From: Rhodobacteraceae bacterium HLUCCA08
Lineage (GTDB): Bacteria; Pseudomonadota; Alphaproteobacteria; Rhodobacterales; Rhodobacteraceae
Assembly (NCBI GenBank): GCA_001314655.1
Contig: LJSF01000003.1
Span: 86,275 to 150,274, forward strand
Direction: 5' to 3'
Length of the DNA: 64,000 nt
The position numbers and the translations under genes were made by a program. Shown here one piece after another: positions 43,076 to 52,050 of this stretch; position 1 is the stretch's first letter; each line of letters opens with the position of its first letter. Under the pieces are notes generated by a model. It saw nothing but the letters and a program-made list of their open reading frames with translations. It searched no databases and had not been told where the DNA came from.

Positions 43076-44671
43076 TTATTCTGCCGGCGCCACGGCCGGC
43101 GCGGCAGCGGTGCGCTGCTTGCCGAAGGCGGTCATCCACAGGTTGTAGGCCATGATCAGCGCGCCGGTGAGATACAGGATCCCGCCCGTGCCCCGGACCA
43201 CATACATCGGGAACTTGGCGTCCACGGTGTCGGCGAAGGCGTTCACCAAGAAGCCCTGGTCGTCGGTTTCGCGCCACATCAGGCCTTCCATGATGCCCGT
43301 GACCCACATCGAGGCGGCGTAGAGCACGATCCCGATCGTGGCGAGCCAGAAGTGCCAGTTGACCAGCGACAGCGAATAGAGCCGTTCACGCCCCCACAGT
43401 TTCGGGGTCAGGAAGTAGAGCGCCCCGAAGGTGATCATCCCGTTCCAGCCCAGCGCGCCGGAATGGACGTGGCCGATGGTCCAGTCGGTGTAATGCGACA
43501 GGGAGTTGACCGCGCGGATCGACATCATCGGACCTTCGAAGGTCGACATGCCGTAGAAGCCGATCGAGATCACCATCATCCGGATGATCGGGTCGGTGCG
43601 GATCTTGTCCCAGGCGCCCGACAGGGTCATCAGCCCGTTGATCATGCCGCCCCAGGAGGGCATCCAGAGCACGATCGAGAACACCATGCCCAGCGTCGAG
43701 GCCCAGTCGGGCAGGGCGGTGTAGTGCAGGTGGTGCGGACCGGCCCAGATGTAGATGAAGATCAGCGCCCAGAAGTGGATGATCGACAGCTTGTAGCTGA
43801 ACACCGGCTTGTTGGCCTGTTTCGGCACGAAGTAGTACATCATGCCCAGGAAGCCCGCGGTCAGGAAAAAGCCCACGGCGTTGTGGCCGTACCACCACTG
43901 GGTCATCGCGTCCTGCACGCCCGAGAACAGCGACACAGACCGCGAGCCCCAGACCGAGACCGGGATCGCCAGGTTGTTGACCACGTGCAGCAGCGCCACG
44001 GTCACGATGAAGGACAAGAAGAACCAGTTGGCGACGTAGATATGCGGTTCCTTGCGCTTGAGCAGGGTGCCCATGAACACGCCCAGATAGACCACCCAGA
44101 CGATGGTCAGCCACAGGTCGACATACCATTCCGGTTCGGCATATTCGCGCGACTGGGTGACGCCCATCAGATAGCCGGTCGCGGCCAGCACGATGAACAG
44201 CTGATAGCCCCAGAACACGAACCAGGCGGCATTGCCGCCCCAGAGCCGCGCCGCCGAAGTGCGCTGGACCACGTAGAACGAGGTCGCGATCAGGGCGTTG
44301 CCGCCGAAGGCAAAGATCACCGCGCTGGTATGCAGGGGACGCAGGCGGCTGAAATTCCCGGCGCCCTGGGTGAATTCCCAGTTCAGTCCCGGAAAGGCCA
44401 GCTGGAACGCGATGAAGGTCCCGACCAGGAACCCGGCGATGCCCCAGAACACCGTGGCGATCACGCCGGCGCGGACCACCCCGTCATTGTAGCCGGTATC
44501 GACGAGTCTTTCGTCGCCCATCTGGCGGACGGTTCGAATGAACACCACCGCGACCACGGCGAGAACGATGAGCATGTGGACCATGTAAGGTATGTCCCGC
44601 GCCCAGTTCGCCGCCAGCGCAGCCAGGAGGCCGACAACCCCCAAGGCCACGATCTTGATCCAATCCCACAT
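43076..44671 (-). CDS. ccoN: cbb3 oxidase catalytic subunit I
   Basis: A protein of 531 residues with twelve or more membrane helices. It is the high-affinity oxygen-reducing subunit with hemes b and b3 and CuB. Visible are [15 protein letters not shown] (heme ligand), [21 protein letters not shown] (CuB ligand and cross-linked Tyr region), [18 protein letters not shown] and [19 protein letters not shown]. The ATG at 44671 (MWDWIK) is chosen; the longer open frame upstream would include the FNR box. FnrL box at 44760-44773 lies 89 bases upstream. Confidence 0.97.
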   Translation of the reverse strand: MWDWIKIVALGVVGLLAALAANWARDIPYMVHMLIVLAVVAVVFIRTVRQMGDERLVDTGYNDGVVRAGVIATVFWGIAGFLVGTFIAFQLAFPGLNWEFTQGAGNFSRLRPLHTSAVIFAFGGNALIATSFYVVQRTSAARLWGGNAAWFVFWGYQLFIVLAATGYLMGVTQSREYAEPEWYVDLWLTIVWVVYLGVFMGTLLKRKEPHIYVANWFFLSFIVTVALLHVVNNLAIPVSVWGSRSVSLFSGVQDAMTQWWYGHNAVGFFLTAGFLGMMYYFVPKQANKPVFSYKLSIIHFWALIFIYIWAGPHHLHYTALPDWASTLGMVFSIVLWMPSWGGMINGLMTLSGAWDKIRTDPIIRMMVISIGFYGMSTFEGPMMSIRAVNSLSHYTDWTIGHVHSGALGWNGMITFGALYFLTPKLWGRERLYSLSLVNWHFWLATIGIVLYAASMWVTGIMEGLMWRETDDQGFLVNAFADTVDAKFPMYVVRGTGGILYLTGALIMAYNLWMTAFGKQRTAAAPAVAPAE

Positions 44672-44759
44672 AGCGTGCGTCCCTTTGCTTGCCTCCGGAC
44701 GGATTCGTCCCATCCGGTTTCGAATGCAGGCTCTGTCCCATGGCGCGGCCGCGCGAACC

Positions 44760-44773
44760 TTGATCCATGTCAA
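44760..44773. promoter_or_regulatory. FNR/FnrL box between ccoN and uspA
   Basis: TTGATCCATGTCAA (TTGACATGGATCAA on the other strand) matches TTGAT-N4-ATCAA with one change. It is 89 bases from ccoN and 89 bases from the divergent uspA and may serve both. Confidence 0.82.
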
Positions 44774-44861
44774 TGGAAACATCGCGCGCGATTGATACCT
44801 CTGGACCTGTCGTGGGTGTCGTCAGATTCCCCGCGATCAAACCAGCCAGAGGGTAAAACCT

Positions 44862-45704
44862 ATGTCTTACAGGACCTTAGCCGTAATCGTGACCGACCAG
44901 ATGGCGGATGCGGCGGCGCTGAACGCCGCCGGGGCGCTGGCGGCCCGGGACAAGGCGCATCTGGATGTCTTCTGCATCGGGATCGATCCGGCGCGCTACG
45001 AACCGCTTCCGGCGGGGTCGGCCGCCTTCGTGCTCGATGCCGCCAATGACGAGGCCCGCGACCGTGCGGACGAGCTTGTGACCTGGGTCGAGGCGCAGCT
45101 GGCCGGCGCCGCGTTTCCCTTCGCGGTCCAGGGGTCGGTCGTGCCGCATCTGGGGCTCGATACGGCGGTGTCGCGGCTGGCGCGCTATTGCGACCTGATC
45201 GTCGCGGCCCGCCCCTATGGCGGCGACGCGACCCAGGTTCAGGTCTCGGTCCTCGAGGCGGCGCTGTTCGGCACCGGGGCGCCGATTCTGGTCGTGCCGC
45301 CGGGCGACCTGGACCTGTCGGACCCCTTCGGCCGGCCGATGATCGCCTGGAACGAAAGCGACGAATGCCTCGATACCGTGCGCAAGGCGCTGCCGTTGCT
45401 GCAGGCCGCCGATCTGACCGACATCGTCATGGTCGACCCGCCGGCCCATTCGCCGGAACGGTCGGACCCCGGCGGGTCGCTGTGCATCATGCTGGGCCGT
45501 CAGGGCGTGCGCGGCGAGGTGTCGATCCTGGCCCGGTCCATGCCGCGGGTCAGCGAGGTGCTGAACCGCTATGCCCGCGAACATGGCTCGGATCTGATCG
45601 TGATGGGCGCCTATGGCCATTCGCGGTTCCGCGAGGCGATCCTGGGCGGCGCCACGCGCGAGATGCTGGAAAACGCGCAGGTCCCCGTGTTGATGAGCCA
45701 TTGA
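44862..45704 (+). CDS. uspA: Universal stress protein, tandem type
   Basis: A protein of 280 residues made of two Usp domains (about 1-145 and 150-280). The second ends with the ATP-binding signature GSDLIVMGAYGHSRFREAILGGATREML followed by VPVLMSH. The first is degenerate (no G-2x-G-9x-G). It is divergent from ccoN with a shared FNR box, the position in which a usp gene is known in Rhodobacter and Paracoccus. Its exact role is unknown. Confidence 0.9.
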   Translation: MSYRTLAVIVTDQMADAAALNAAGALAARDKAHLDVFCIGIDPARYEPLPAGSAAFVLDAANDEARDRADELVTWVEAQLAGAAFPFAVQGSVVPHLGLDTAVSRLARYCDLIVAARPYGGDATQVQVSVLEAALFGTGAPILVVPPGDLDLSDPFGRPMIAWNESDECLDTVRKALPLLQAADLTDIVMVDPPAHSPERSDPGGSLCIMLGRQGVRGEVSILARSMPRVSEVLNRYAREHGSDLIVMGAYGHSRFREAILGGATREMLENAQVPVLMSH

Positions 45705-45745
45705 CCCGCACGCATCCCCATATCGGTGGCGCGCGCCCGGACGTC

Positions 45746-46489
45746 TCAGGCGATCATCCCGCCGTCCATGTCGTCGCCGGTCTCTTCCATCAGGCGCAGC
45801 ATGTCGGGCACGACGATGCGGCGCTTGCCGTCCAGATGGATCACGCCTTCGCGCTTGAGCGCGCTGATCTGGCGGCTGACGGTTTCCAGGGTCAGGCCAA
45901 GGTAGTCGGCCATCGCCTCGCGGGTCAGCGGCAGATCGATCTGGACCGGGCCGGCCTGGGCCTTGACCCCCAGCGTGGTGGAGCGGCGGGCGATGATGGT
46001 CAGCAGGCTGGCGATCTTTTCCCGCGCCGTCTTGCGGCCCAGGATCAGCATCCATTCGCGGGCGGCGTCCAGTTCGTCCAGCGTCATCTCCAGCAGGCGT
46101 TCGCCGATATGGGGCGTGCGCTCCATCATCTTCTGGAACGGCTTGCGCCGGAAACAGCACAGCGTCACCTCGCTGACCGCGACCACGTCGTAGGGCGAGG
46201 TCGCGCGGCTGGGCCGGCCGATGAAATCCGACGGCAGCAGCAGCCCGACCATCTGGGTGCGGCCATCCTCCAGCGTCTGGCTCAGCGTCGCGACGCCGCG
46301 CACCACCGAGGCCACGAAGGCCAGGTCATCGCCGGCCCACGCAATCGTCTGACCGGTTTCGTAGTTCCGGTAGTATTTAATCTCTTCCAGCTGGGCGAGT
46401 TCGTCCGCTTCGCACTTGGCGCAGACGGCCCGATGTCTGATCGGGCACTCGCCGCAACGGGACTCCGCTTCGGAGACCATGACGGACAT
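45746..46489 (-). CDS. fnrL: Anaerobic regulator FnrL (Crp/Fnr family)
   Basis: A protein of 247 residues. The N-terminal cysteines in CGECPIRHRAVCAKC (about 12-26) plus a later cysteine pair (VTLCCFRR, about 110) can hold the oxygen-sensing 4Fe-4S cluster. A cyclic-nucleotide-like domain is followed by the HTH MADYLGLTLETVSRQISALKREG, whose ETVSR recognition helix fits TTGAT half-sites, as at the two boxes in this window. It is divergent from hemN with a 64-base gap and convergent with uspA. Confidence 0.95.
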   Translation of the reverse strand: MSVMVSEAESRCGECPIRHRAVCAKCEADELAQLEEIKYYRNYETGQTIAWAGDDLAFVASVVRGVATLSQTLEDGRTQMVGLLLPSDFIGRPSRATSPYDVVAVSEVTLCCFRRKPFQKMMERTPHIGERLLEMTLDELDAAREWMLILGRKTAREKIASLLTIIARRSTTLGVKAQAGPVQIDLPLTREAMADYLGLTLETVSRQISALKREGVIHLDGKRRIVVPDMLRLMEETGDDMDGGMIA

Positions 46490-46521
46490 GCTGTGTCACC
46501 CTGTTCGCGCATTAGGTGTGC

Positions 46522-46537
46522 GTCAGGCTAACCTGAC
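46522..46537. promoter_or_regulatory. 16-bp palindrome in the fnrL-hemN gap
   Basis: GTCAGG-ctaa-CCTGAC has perfect 6-base arms with a 4-base spacer, the same spacing as an FNR site, but the half-site differs from TTGAT at most positions. It lies 17 bases from the hemN start and 33 from fnrL and probably binds a regulator of one or both. Confidence 0.5.
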
Positions 46538-46553
46538 AGATAGAGGATTCGCA

Positions 46554-47909
46554 ATGTCTTCCACCGACCGCCTGAGGGAATTGGGACTATTTGACGCGCG
46601 GGCCCCGCGCTACACCAGCTATCCGCCGGCCAATCACTTCAATGACGGCATCGGGCCCGACCGCGCCGCCGCCTGGATGCGATCGGTCACGCCGGGCACC
46701 CGGGTGTCGCTGTATCTGCACATTCCCTATTGCCGGCGGCTGTGCTGGTTCTGCGCCTGCCGCACCCAGGGCACCAGCACCGACCGGCCGCTGATCCCCT
46801 ATCTGGACCTGTTGAAACAGGAACTGGCGCTGATCGACGCGCAATTGCCGCGCGACGTGGAACTCAGCCAGATCCACCTGGGCGGCGGCACGCCGACGCT
46901 GTTGCCCCCGGATCTGATCGCCGATCTGGGCGCCGCCTTGCGCGAGTTCCGGCCCTGGTCCGCCGACAACCAGTTCTCGGTCGAGATCGACCCGACCGAG
47001 GTCGACCGCGCCCGGATCGACGCGCTGGTCGAGATCGGCATGACCCGGGCCTCGATCGGGGTGCAGGATTTCGACCCCAAGGTGCAGGAATCGATCGGCC
47101 GCGAACAGGGATTCGACCTGACCGCCGAGGTGGTGGACATGATCCGCGCCGCCGGCATCGCGTCGCTGAACATGGATATCCTGTATGGGCTGCCCTACCA
47201 GACCCGCGCCCGGATGGCCGACAGCGTCCAGCGGGTGCTGTCGCTCAGCCCCGATCGCGTGGCGCTTTACGGCTATGCCCATGTGCCCTGGATGGCCAAG
47301 CGCCAGGTCCTGATCCCGGCCGACGAATTGCCCGGCCCCGAGGCGCGGCTCGAGCTGTTCGACACCGCCCGCCGGCTGTTCCTGTGGGACGGCTACCGCG
47401 AGATCGGCATCGACCATTACGCCCGCGAAGGCGACAGCCTGGCCCTGGCCGACCGGACCCGCACCCTGCGGCGCAATTTCCAGGGCTATACCGACGACAC
47501 CGCCGAGGTGCTGATCGGCCTGGGGGCCTCGGCGATTTCGCGCTATCCGCAGGGCTTTGCGCAGAACGTCTCGACCTCGTCGAAATACGCCGCGGCGATC
47601 GGCGAGGGTCGCCTGGCCACCGCCCGGGGTCATGCCATGTCGGCCGAGGACAGACTGCGCGCGGCGATGATCGACATGATCATGTGCCGGTTCGAACTGG
47701 ACCTGGCCGAGCTGTCGGAACGGTTCGACGAACCCCTGCCGGCCCTGCGCGAACGGGTCCGCGGGCTGACAACCCGGTTTCCCGCCCATCTCGACCAGCA
47801 GGGCGACCGGCTGGTGATGACCGAGAACGCCCGCCTGGTGGCGCGGCTGGTCGCGGCCGAGCTGGATACCTTCGCCATGCCCGAGGGGCGGCATTCCCGC
47901 GCGCTGTGA
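46554..47909 (+). CDS. hemN: Oxygen-independent coproporphyrinogen III oxidase
   Basis: A protein of 451 residues, radical SAM. The cluster motif CRRLCWFC (CX3CX2C) is preceded by SLYLHIPY, and LGGGTPTLL, SIGVQDF and DILYGLPYQT follow, as in HemN proper rather than HemW. It converts coproporphyrinogen III to protoporphyrinogen IX without oxygen, supplying heme for cbb3 under the same conditions. The ATG at 46554 has AGAGGA upstream; the longer open frame overlaps fnrL. Confidence 0.95.
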   Translation: MSSTDRLRELGLFDARAPRYTSYPPANHFNDGIGPDRAAAWMRSVTPGTRVSLYLHIPYCRRLCWFCACRTQGTSTDRPLIPYLDLLKQELALIDAQLPRDVELSQIHLGGGTPTLLPPDLIADLGAALREFRPWSADNQFSVEIDPTEVDRARIDALVEIGMTRASIGVQDFDPKVQESIGREQGFDLTAEVVDMIRAAGIASLNMDILYGLPYQTRARMADSVQRVLSLSPDRVALYGYAHVPWMAKRQVLIPADELPGPEARLELFDTARRLFLWDGYREIGIDHYAREGDSLALADRTRTLRRNFQGYTDDTAEVLIGLGASAISRYPQGFAQNVSTSSKYAAAIGEGRLATARGHAMSAEDRLRAAMIDMIMCRFELDLAELSERFDEPLPALRERVRGLTTRFPAHLDQQGDRLVMTENARLVARLVAAELDTFAMPEGRHSRAL

Positions 47910-47986
47910 TGCGCGCATCGGGATTGTGATGCGCGCATCGGGATACTGACCGGTCCGTGTCGCGCGGTGAAAGTCGCGCGGTGAAA
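47906..47986. repeat. Two different tandem duplications after hemN
   Basis: A 20-bp unit (GTGATGCGCGCATCGGGATW) is repeated twice at 47906-47945, starting in the hemN stop codon. A 14-bp unit (GTCGCGCGGTGAAA) is repeated twice at 47959-47986. The first contains the palindrome TGCGCGCA, so it could also form paired hairpins. Confidence 0.7.
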
Positions 47987-48141
47987 CGCGCCCGGACCCG
48001 CGGGCTTTCGCGAAACCCCCGCCCGTCCGGTCCCGGGGCGCGCGATCCGTGACCGCCGGACGGCCTGTGAACCGGCGCGCGGGACAGCCCCACCAGACGT
48101 CCGAAGATGGCGATTGCGATCGGCGTGCCACGGCCAACGCC

Positions 48142-48199
48142 GGCCCGACCACTGGCCCGACCACTGGCCCGACCACTGGCCCGACCACTGGCCCGATCC
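48142..48199. repeat. 12-bp tandem repeat, about 4.7 copies
   Basis: The unit GGCCCGACCACT is repeated head to tail without error four times and then partially. Its length is a multiple of three, so it keeps frames open on both strands, but it lies upstream of the likely start of the next gene. Between 47987 and 48141 nothing else is seen. Confidence 0.85.
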
Positions 48200-48268
48200 G
48201 GGGCGAAAACGCTTGACTCCGAGGTGCCCCCAGCCAAGCTGCGGACGAGGTCCTGCACAGGATATCGG

Positions 48269-49174
48269 ATGATGCCCAGTACTCCTTTCGGAACGCGATC
48301 GCGCGGGCTGGCGTGTGTCGTGGCCCTGCTCGTGACCCCGGCGGCCTTGGCCGAGCCCTTCGTGCTTGACGGTTGCGACGGCACACCCGGCATCGCGGTC
48401 ACCACCTATTCGAAGACGAACGGACCGGATGTCTCAGCGGTCACCGAAACGACGGAAGTCTGCTGGATCGAGGCGACCGCCACATTGATCTCGCAGGAGA
48501 CCTCGCGCGGGTTGCAGCCCGTCGCCGATCAGGGGGGCGTGGTGCAATATCAGCGCCTCGACGGCGGCACGGTCTCGCCCCTCAACGAGCAACTCGCCCT
48601 GGGCGCCTGGGAAAACCGGCCCGAGGCGCAAAGCCCCTATTTCCGTTGGACGACCGAAAGCAGCCGGGCCCCCGACACGTTGAACGGGTTCGATAGTGTC
48701 ACTGCGGAGGGCTTTCTCGTCTCCGGGGCCGGTTTCACGCCGCCGCCCGACGCCGCCGTCTACGACATGGAAATGCAATTGACCGGCGTCGGCGGTTCGA
48801 TCACGGCGATGGTCTACAACCTGTTTCTGCCGATGAATGGCACCGCCACCGTGGACGACGGACGGGTCGACGTGACCCTGGACGGTTACATGGAAGGCAT
48901 GGGGCCGCAGAACGTGGCCCTTTCGCTCGGCCTGGCCGACACCGACCGGGGCTTCGAAAGCGCGGGTGCGCTGACGATGGACAACGGGCTCATGGCCGGC
49001 GCACCCGGGCCGTTCTGGTCGCGGCTCGACCTGACCCTCGATGAGATGTTCCCCATGTATTCGGGTGCGGAATTGTCGTTCGTGGCCAGCTTTTCGGGCG
49101 AGGCGGTCAGTTTCGACGGCGCCCGTGCGCCGGTGGCTTTCACGCTTGTCGGCAATGGCGTGCGGCGCGACTAG
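48269..49174 (+). CDS. Secreted protein, function unknown
   Basis: A protein of 301 residues. The signal peptide is in MMPSTPFGTRSRGLACVVAL and the cleavage follows ALA near residue 29. The mature part is beta-rich with repeated acidic and Gly/Thr segments (GSITAMVYNLFLPMNG, GRVDVTLDGYMEG, GAELSFVASFSGEAVSF) and reads like an outer-surface or periplasmic beta-barrel-like domain. I recognise no family. The start at 48269 has AGGA about 7 bases upstream; the longer open frame from 48107 includes the 12-bp tandem repeat and lacks a signal-peptide logic. An ATG one codon later is equally possible. Confidence 0.6.
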   Translation: MMPSTPFGTRSRGLACVVALLVTPAALAEPFVLDGCDGTPGIAVTTYSKTNGPDVSAVTETTEVCWIEATATLISQETSRGLQPVADQGGVVQYQRLDGGTVSPLNEQLALGAWENRPEAQSPYFRWTTESSRAPDTLNGFDSVTAEGFLVSGAGFTPPPDAAVYDMEMQLTGVGGSITAMVYNLFLPMNGTATVDDGRVDVTLDGYMEGMGPQNVALSLGLADTDRGFESAGALTMDNGLMAGAPGPFWSRLDLTLDEMFPMYSGAELSFVASFSGEAVSFDGARAPVAFTLVGNGVRRD

Positions 49175-49490
49175 ACCCCGCGCCGCTTGACCGGCGGGCG
49201 TCGGGTCCGAATGCGAAACGGCCTCGATGCGCGTCGGGCCGCCGGCGGTCGGCCCAAGCCGGCCCCCGCGTCCGGACGCCGCGATCATCGACAAAGCGGT
49301 CATTCCTGCGGCGCGCGGCATCGGTCAGGGCGCGCGCGCGCCCGGCGTTCCCTGCGACTTTCCTGCCATTCCGCTCGGGACGGACCGCATCCCGGCGGCC
49401 GCCCGGGCCGGTTCGGCGGGCTGCGGTCCGGCACGCTCTTGCCAATGGCCACCCCTCCTGCCATTCCGAGCGGCGGGAGGACGCCGGCAC
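49175..49490. other. Intergenic stretch without a gene
   Basis: A stretch of 316 bases in which I find no supported gene. CTGCCATTCCG occurs twice in the same orientation (49363-49373 and 49458-49468), which might mark paired regulatory sites before the MFS gene. Confidence 0.4.
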
Positions 49491-50666
49491 ATGAAAATCG
49501 GACTGATCTGCCTGGTGGCGGCCTATATGCTGAGCCAGTTCTACCGGGCGTTCCTGGCGGTGCTGGCCCCGGCGCTCGAGGCCGATCTGGGCACCACGCC
49601 CGAGGATCTGTCCTATGCGTCGGGCCTGTGGTTCCTGGTGTTTGCCGCGATGCAGATCCCGGTGGGCGAGGCGCTCGACCGGGTCGGGCCGCGCCTGACC
49701 GCGGCGGGGCTGTTCGGCCTTGGCGGGGCCGGCGGCGCGGCGGTCTTTGCCCTGGCCCAGGGTCCGGGCGGCGTGACCGCGGCGATGATCCTGCTTGGCA
49801 TCGGCTGTTCGCCGGTGCTGATGGCCTCCTATTACATCTTCGCGCGGGTCTATCCGGCGGCGGTGTTCGCCACCCTCGCCGGCACCGTGCTGGGGCTGGG
49901 ATCGCTGGGCAACCTGGCAAGCTCGGCGCCGCTGGCCTGGGCGGCCGGGGCGCTGGGCTGGCGCGGCACGATGTGGGCGCTGGCCGGCCTGACCCTGGCG
50001 ATCGCCGCGCTGCTGTGGCTGACCGTGCAGAACCCGCCCCGGGTGCAGACGGCGCGGCGCGGGTCGGTGCTGGATCTGCTGCGGATCCCGGCGCTGTGGC
50101 TGATCCTGCCGATGATGCTGGTCAATTACGCCCCGGCCGCCGGGCTGCGCGGGCTTTGGGCCGGGCCCTATGCCGACCAGGTGTTCGGTGCCGACGCGGC
50201 GATGATCGGGCGCGTCACCCTGGTGATGGGGATCGCGATGATCGCCGGCAACCTGATCTACGGCCCGCTCGACCGGCTGCTGGGCACGCGCAAATGGACC
50301 GTCTTCGGCGGCAACATGCTGGTGGTGGCGGCCTGCCTGGCGCTCTGGGCGCTGCCCGGGCAATCGCTGGTCCTGTCGACGCTGCTGCTGGCCGCGGTGG
50401 GGTTCTTCGGCGCCTCTTTCCCGGTGCTGATCGCCCATGGCCGGGCCTTCTTTCCGGACCATCTGGCGGGCCGCGGCGTGACCCTGATGAACCTGTTCGG
50501 CATTGCCGGGGTCGGGATCATGCAGATCGTCAGCGGGCGGCTGTATCGTGCCGTCGATGCGGGGGGCGATCCGACCGCGCCGTTCACCGGCATCTTCGCG
50601 GTCTATGCCGGGCTGGTCGCGGCCGGGCTGATCCTTTACGCCTTTGCGCGCGACCGCACCGACTGA
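49491..50666 (+). CDS. MFS transporter
   Basis: A protein of 391 residues with twelve hydrophobic helices. The first helix FYRAFLAVLAPALEADLG and the loop GLWFLVFAAMQIPVGEALDRVGPR (motif A-like) are typical of major facilitator proteins of the nitrate/cyanate/sugar-like branch. The substrate cannot be assigned. GGGAGG lies 7-8 bases before the ATG at 49491; the earlier in-frame starts lie in the non-coding stretch. Confidence 0.88.
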   Translation: MKIGLICLVAAYMLSQFYRAFLAVLAPALEADLGTTPEDLSYASGLWFLVFAAMQIPVGEALDRVGPRLTAAGLFGLGGAGGAAVFALAQGPGGVTAAMILLGIGCSPVLMASYYIFARVYPAAVFATLAGTVLGLGSLGNLASSAPLAWAAGALGWRGTMWALAGLTLAIAALLWLTVQNPPRVQTARRGSVLDLLRIPALWLILPMMLVNYAPAAGLRGLWAGPYADQVFGADAAMIGRVTLVMGIAMIAGNLIYGPLDRLLGTRKWTVFGGNMLVVAACLALWALPGQSLVLSTLLLAAVGFFGASFPVLIAHGRAFFPDHLAGRGVTLMNLFGIAGVGIMQIVSGRLYRAVDAGGDPTAPFTGIFAVYAGLVAAGLILYAFARDRTD

Positions 50667-50725
50667 CCCTTTCGCTCGGCCCCGGCAGCCTGTAAGAGGC
50701 GCGCGTCAACCAAGGAGCCAGTCAG

Positions 50726-51748
50726 ATGGGCTATCGCATCGCCGTTGTCGGCGCCACGGGCAACGTGGGCCGTGAAATGCTGAACATCCTCGCCGAACGG
50801 GAATTCCCCGCCGACGAGGTCGCGGCCCTGGCTTCGCGCCGCAGCCTCGGCACCGAGGTGAGCTTCGGCGACAAGACCCTCAAGACCCAGGACCTGGACA
50901 GGTTCGACTTCACCGGCTGGGACATGGCGCTGTTCGCCATCGGTTCGGAGGCGACCAGGCAATATGCCCCCAAGGCCGCCAAGGCCGGCTGCGTCGTGAT
51001 CGACAATTCCAGCCTGTATCGCTACGACCCGGAGATCCCGCTGATCGTGCCGGAAGTGAACCCGCAGGCGATCCACGGCTATGCCAGGAAGAACATCATC
51101 GCCAACCCGAATTGTTCGACCGCTCAGATGGTGGTGGCGCTGAAGCCGCTGCATGACCGGGCGCGCATCAAGCGGGTGGTGGTCAGCACCTACCAGTCGG
51201 TTTCGGGGTCGGGCAAGGAGGCGATGGACGAATTGTGGCAGCAGACCAAGGGCATGTATGTGCCCGGCCAGGAGGTGGAGCCCAGCGTCTATCCCAAGCA
51301 GATCGCCTTCAACGTGATCCCGCATATCGACGTCTTCATGGACGACGGCCAGACCAAGGAAGAATGGAAGATGGTGGCCGAGACGAAAAAGATCGTCGAC
51401 CCGGCGATCAAGGTCACCGCGACCTGCGTGCGGGTGCCGGTCTTTGTCGGCCATTCCGAGGCGGTGAACATCGAGTTCGAGGATTTCCTGGACGAGGACG
51501 AGGCCCGCGACATCCTGCGCGAGGCGCCGGGGATCATGGTCGTCGACAAGCGCGAGGCGGGCGGCTACGTGACCCCGGTCGAATGCGTCGGCGATTACGC
51601 GACCTTCATCAGCCGGATCCGTCAGGACAGCACGATCGACAACGGGATCAACCTGTGGTGCGTGTCCGACAACCTGCGCAAGGGCGCGGCGCTGAACGCG
51701 GTGCAGATCGCCGAGCTGCTGGGCCGCGAGGTTCTGAAGAAGGGGTAA
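50726..51748 (+). CDS. asd: Aspartate-semialdehyde dehydrogenase
   Basis: A protein of 340 residues, normal length. It reduces beta-aspartyl phosphate to the semialdehyde, the branch point to lysine, threonine and methionine. Visible motifs are AVVGATGNVGREML, the catalytic cysteine in NPNCSTAQMV, STYQSVSGSGKEAMDEL and the substrate-binding RVPVFVGHSEAVN. An AAGGAG precedes the ATG. Confidence 0.97.
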   Translation: MGYRIAVVGATGNVGREMLNILAEREFPADEVAALASRRSLGTEVSFGDKTLKTQDLDRFDFTGWDMALFAIGSEATRQYAPKAAKAGCVVIDNSSLYRYDPEIPLIVPEVNPQAIHGYARKNIIANPNCSTAQMVVALKPLHDRARIKRVVVSTYQSVSGSGKEAMDELWQQTKGMYVPGQEVEPSVYPKQIAFNVIPHIDVFMDDGQTKEEWKMVAETKKIVDPAIKVTATCVRVPVFVGHSEAVNIEFEDFLDEDEARDILREAPGIMVVDKREAGGYVTPVECVGDYATFISRIRQDSTIDNGINLWCVSDNLRKGAALNAVQIAELLGREVLKKG

Positions 51749-51805
51749 GCCGTCCTTAAGGAAATGCCGTCATAGGGAAGGGATACCCAACCATATGGCG
51801 GTGCC

Positions 51806-52033
51806 ATGGACGACTGGAATTTCAACTGCCCGGCCTATCTTGCACAACGGTTCTGGATCTATTGCGCCGAGCGTGACCAGACCCCGGGGGCGATGCTGCG
51901 CCGCTTCATGATCGACCAGATCAGCAAGGCCGATCCGGGGTTCGAGCCCGAGCTGGAAGCCTGGATGGAGGCCGAGGACGCAAAACGCCCGCGCCCGGCG
52001 CCGGGCCGGGTCAAGGTCAGCACGCAGAGATAA
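51806..52033 (+). CDS. Small conserved-looking protein, function unknown
   Basis: A protein of 75 residues: MDDWNFNCPAYLAQRFWIYC, a helical middle (GAMLRRFMIDQISKADPGF) and a charged tail. The middle could be a ribbon-helix-helix-like or small helical fold, but no family is recognised. It lies 57 bases after asd and is convergent with the next gene. Codon usage matches the neighbours, which supports it being real. Confidence 0.5.
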   Translation: MDDWNFNCPAYLAQRFWIYCAERDQTPGAMLRRFMIDQISKADPGFEPELEAWMEAEDAKRPRPAPGRVKVSTQR

Positions 52034-52050
52034 CCGGCGCGGCGGCGCCG

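Noticed and set aside
42230..45049. A 939-codon plus-strand frame across ccoO and ccoN
   Set aside because: Shadow of the highly conserved oxidase genes on the minus strand; composition is His/Gly/Arg-rich without any domain.
48107..48268. An N-terminal extension of the secreted protein made of PLAR repeats encoded by the 12-bp tandem repeat
   Set aside because: It would bury a good signal peptide 60 residues into the protein, and AGGA precedes the ATG at 48269.
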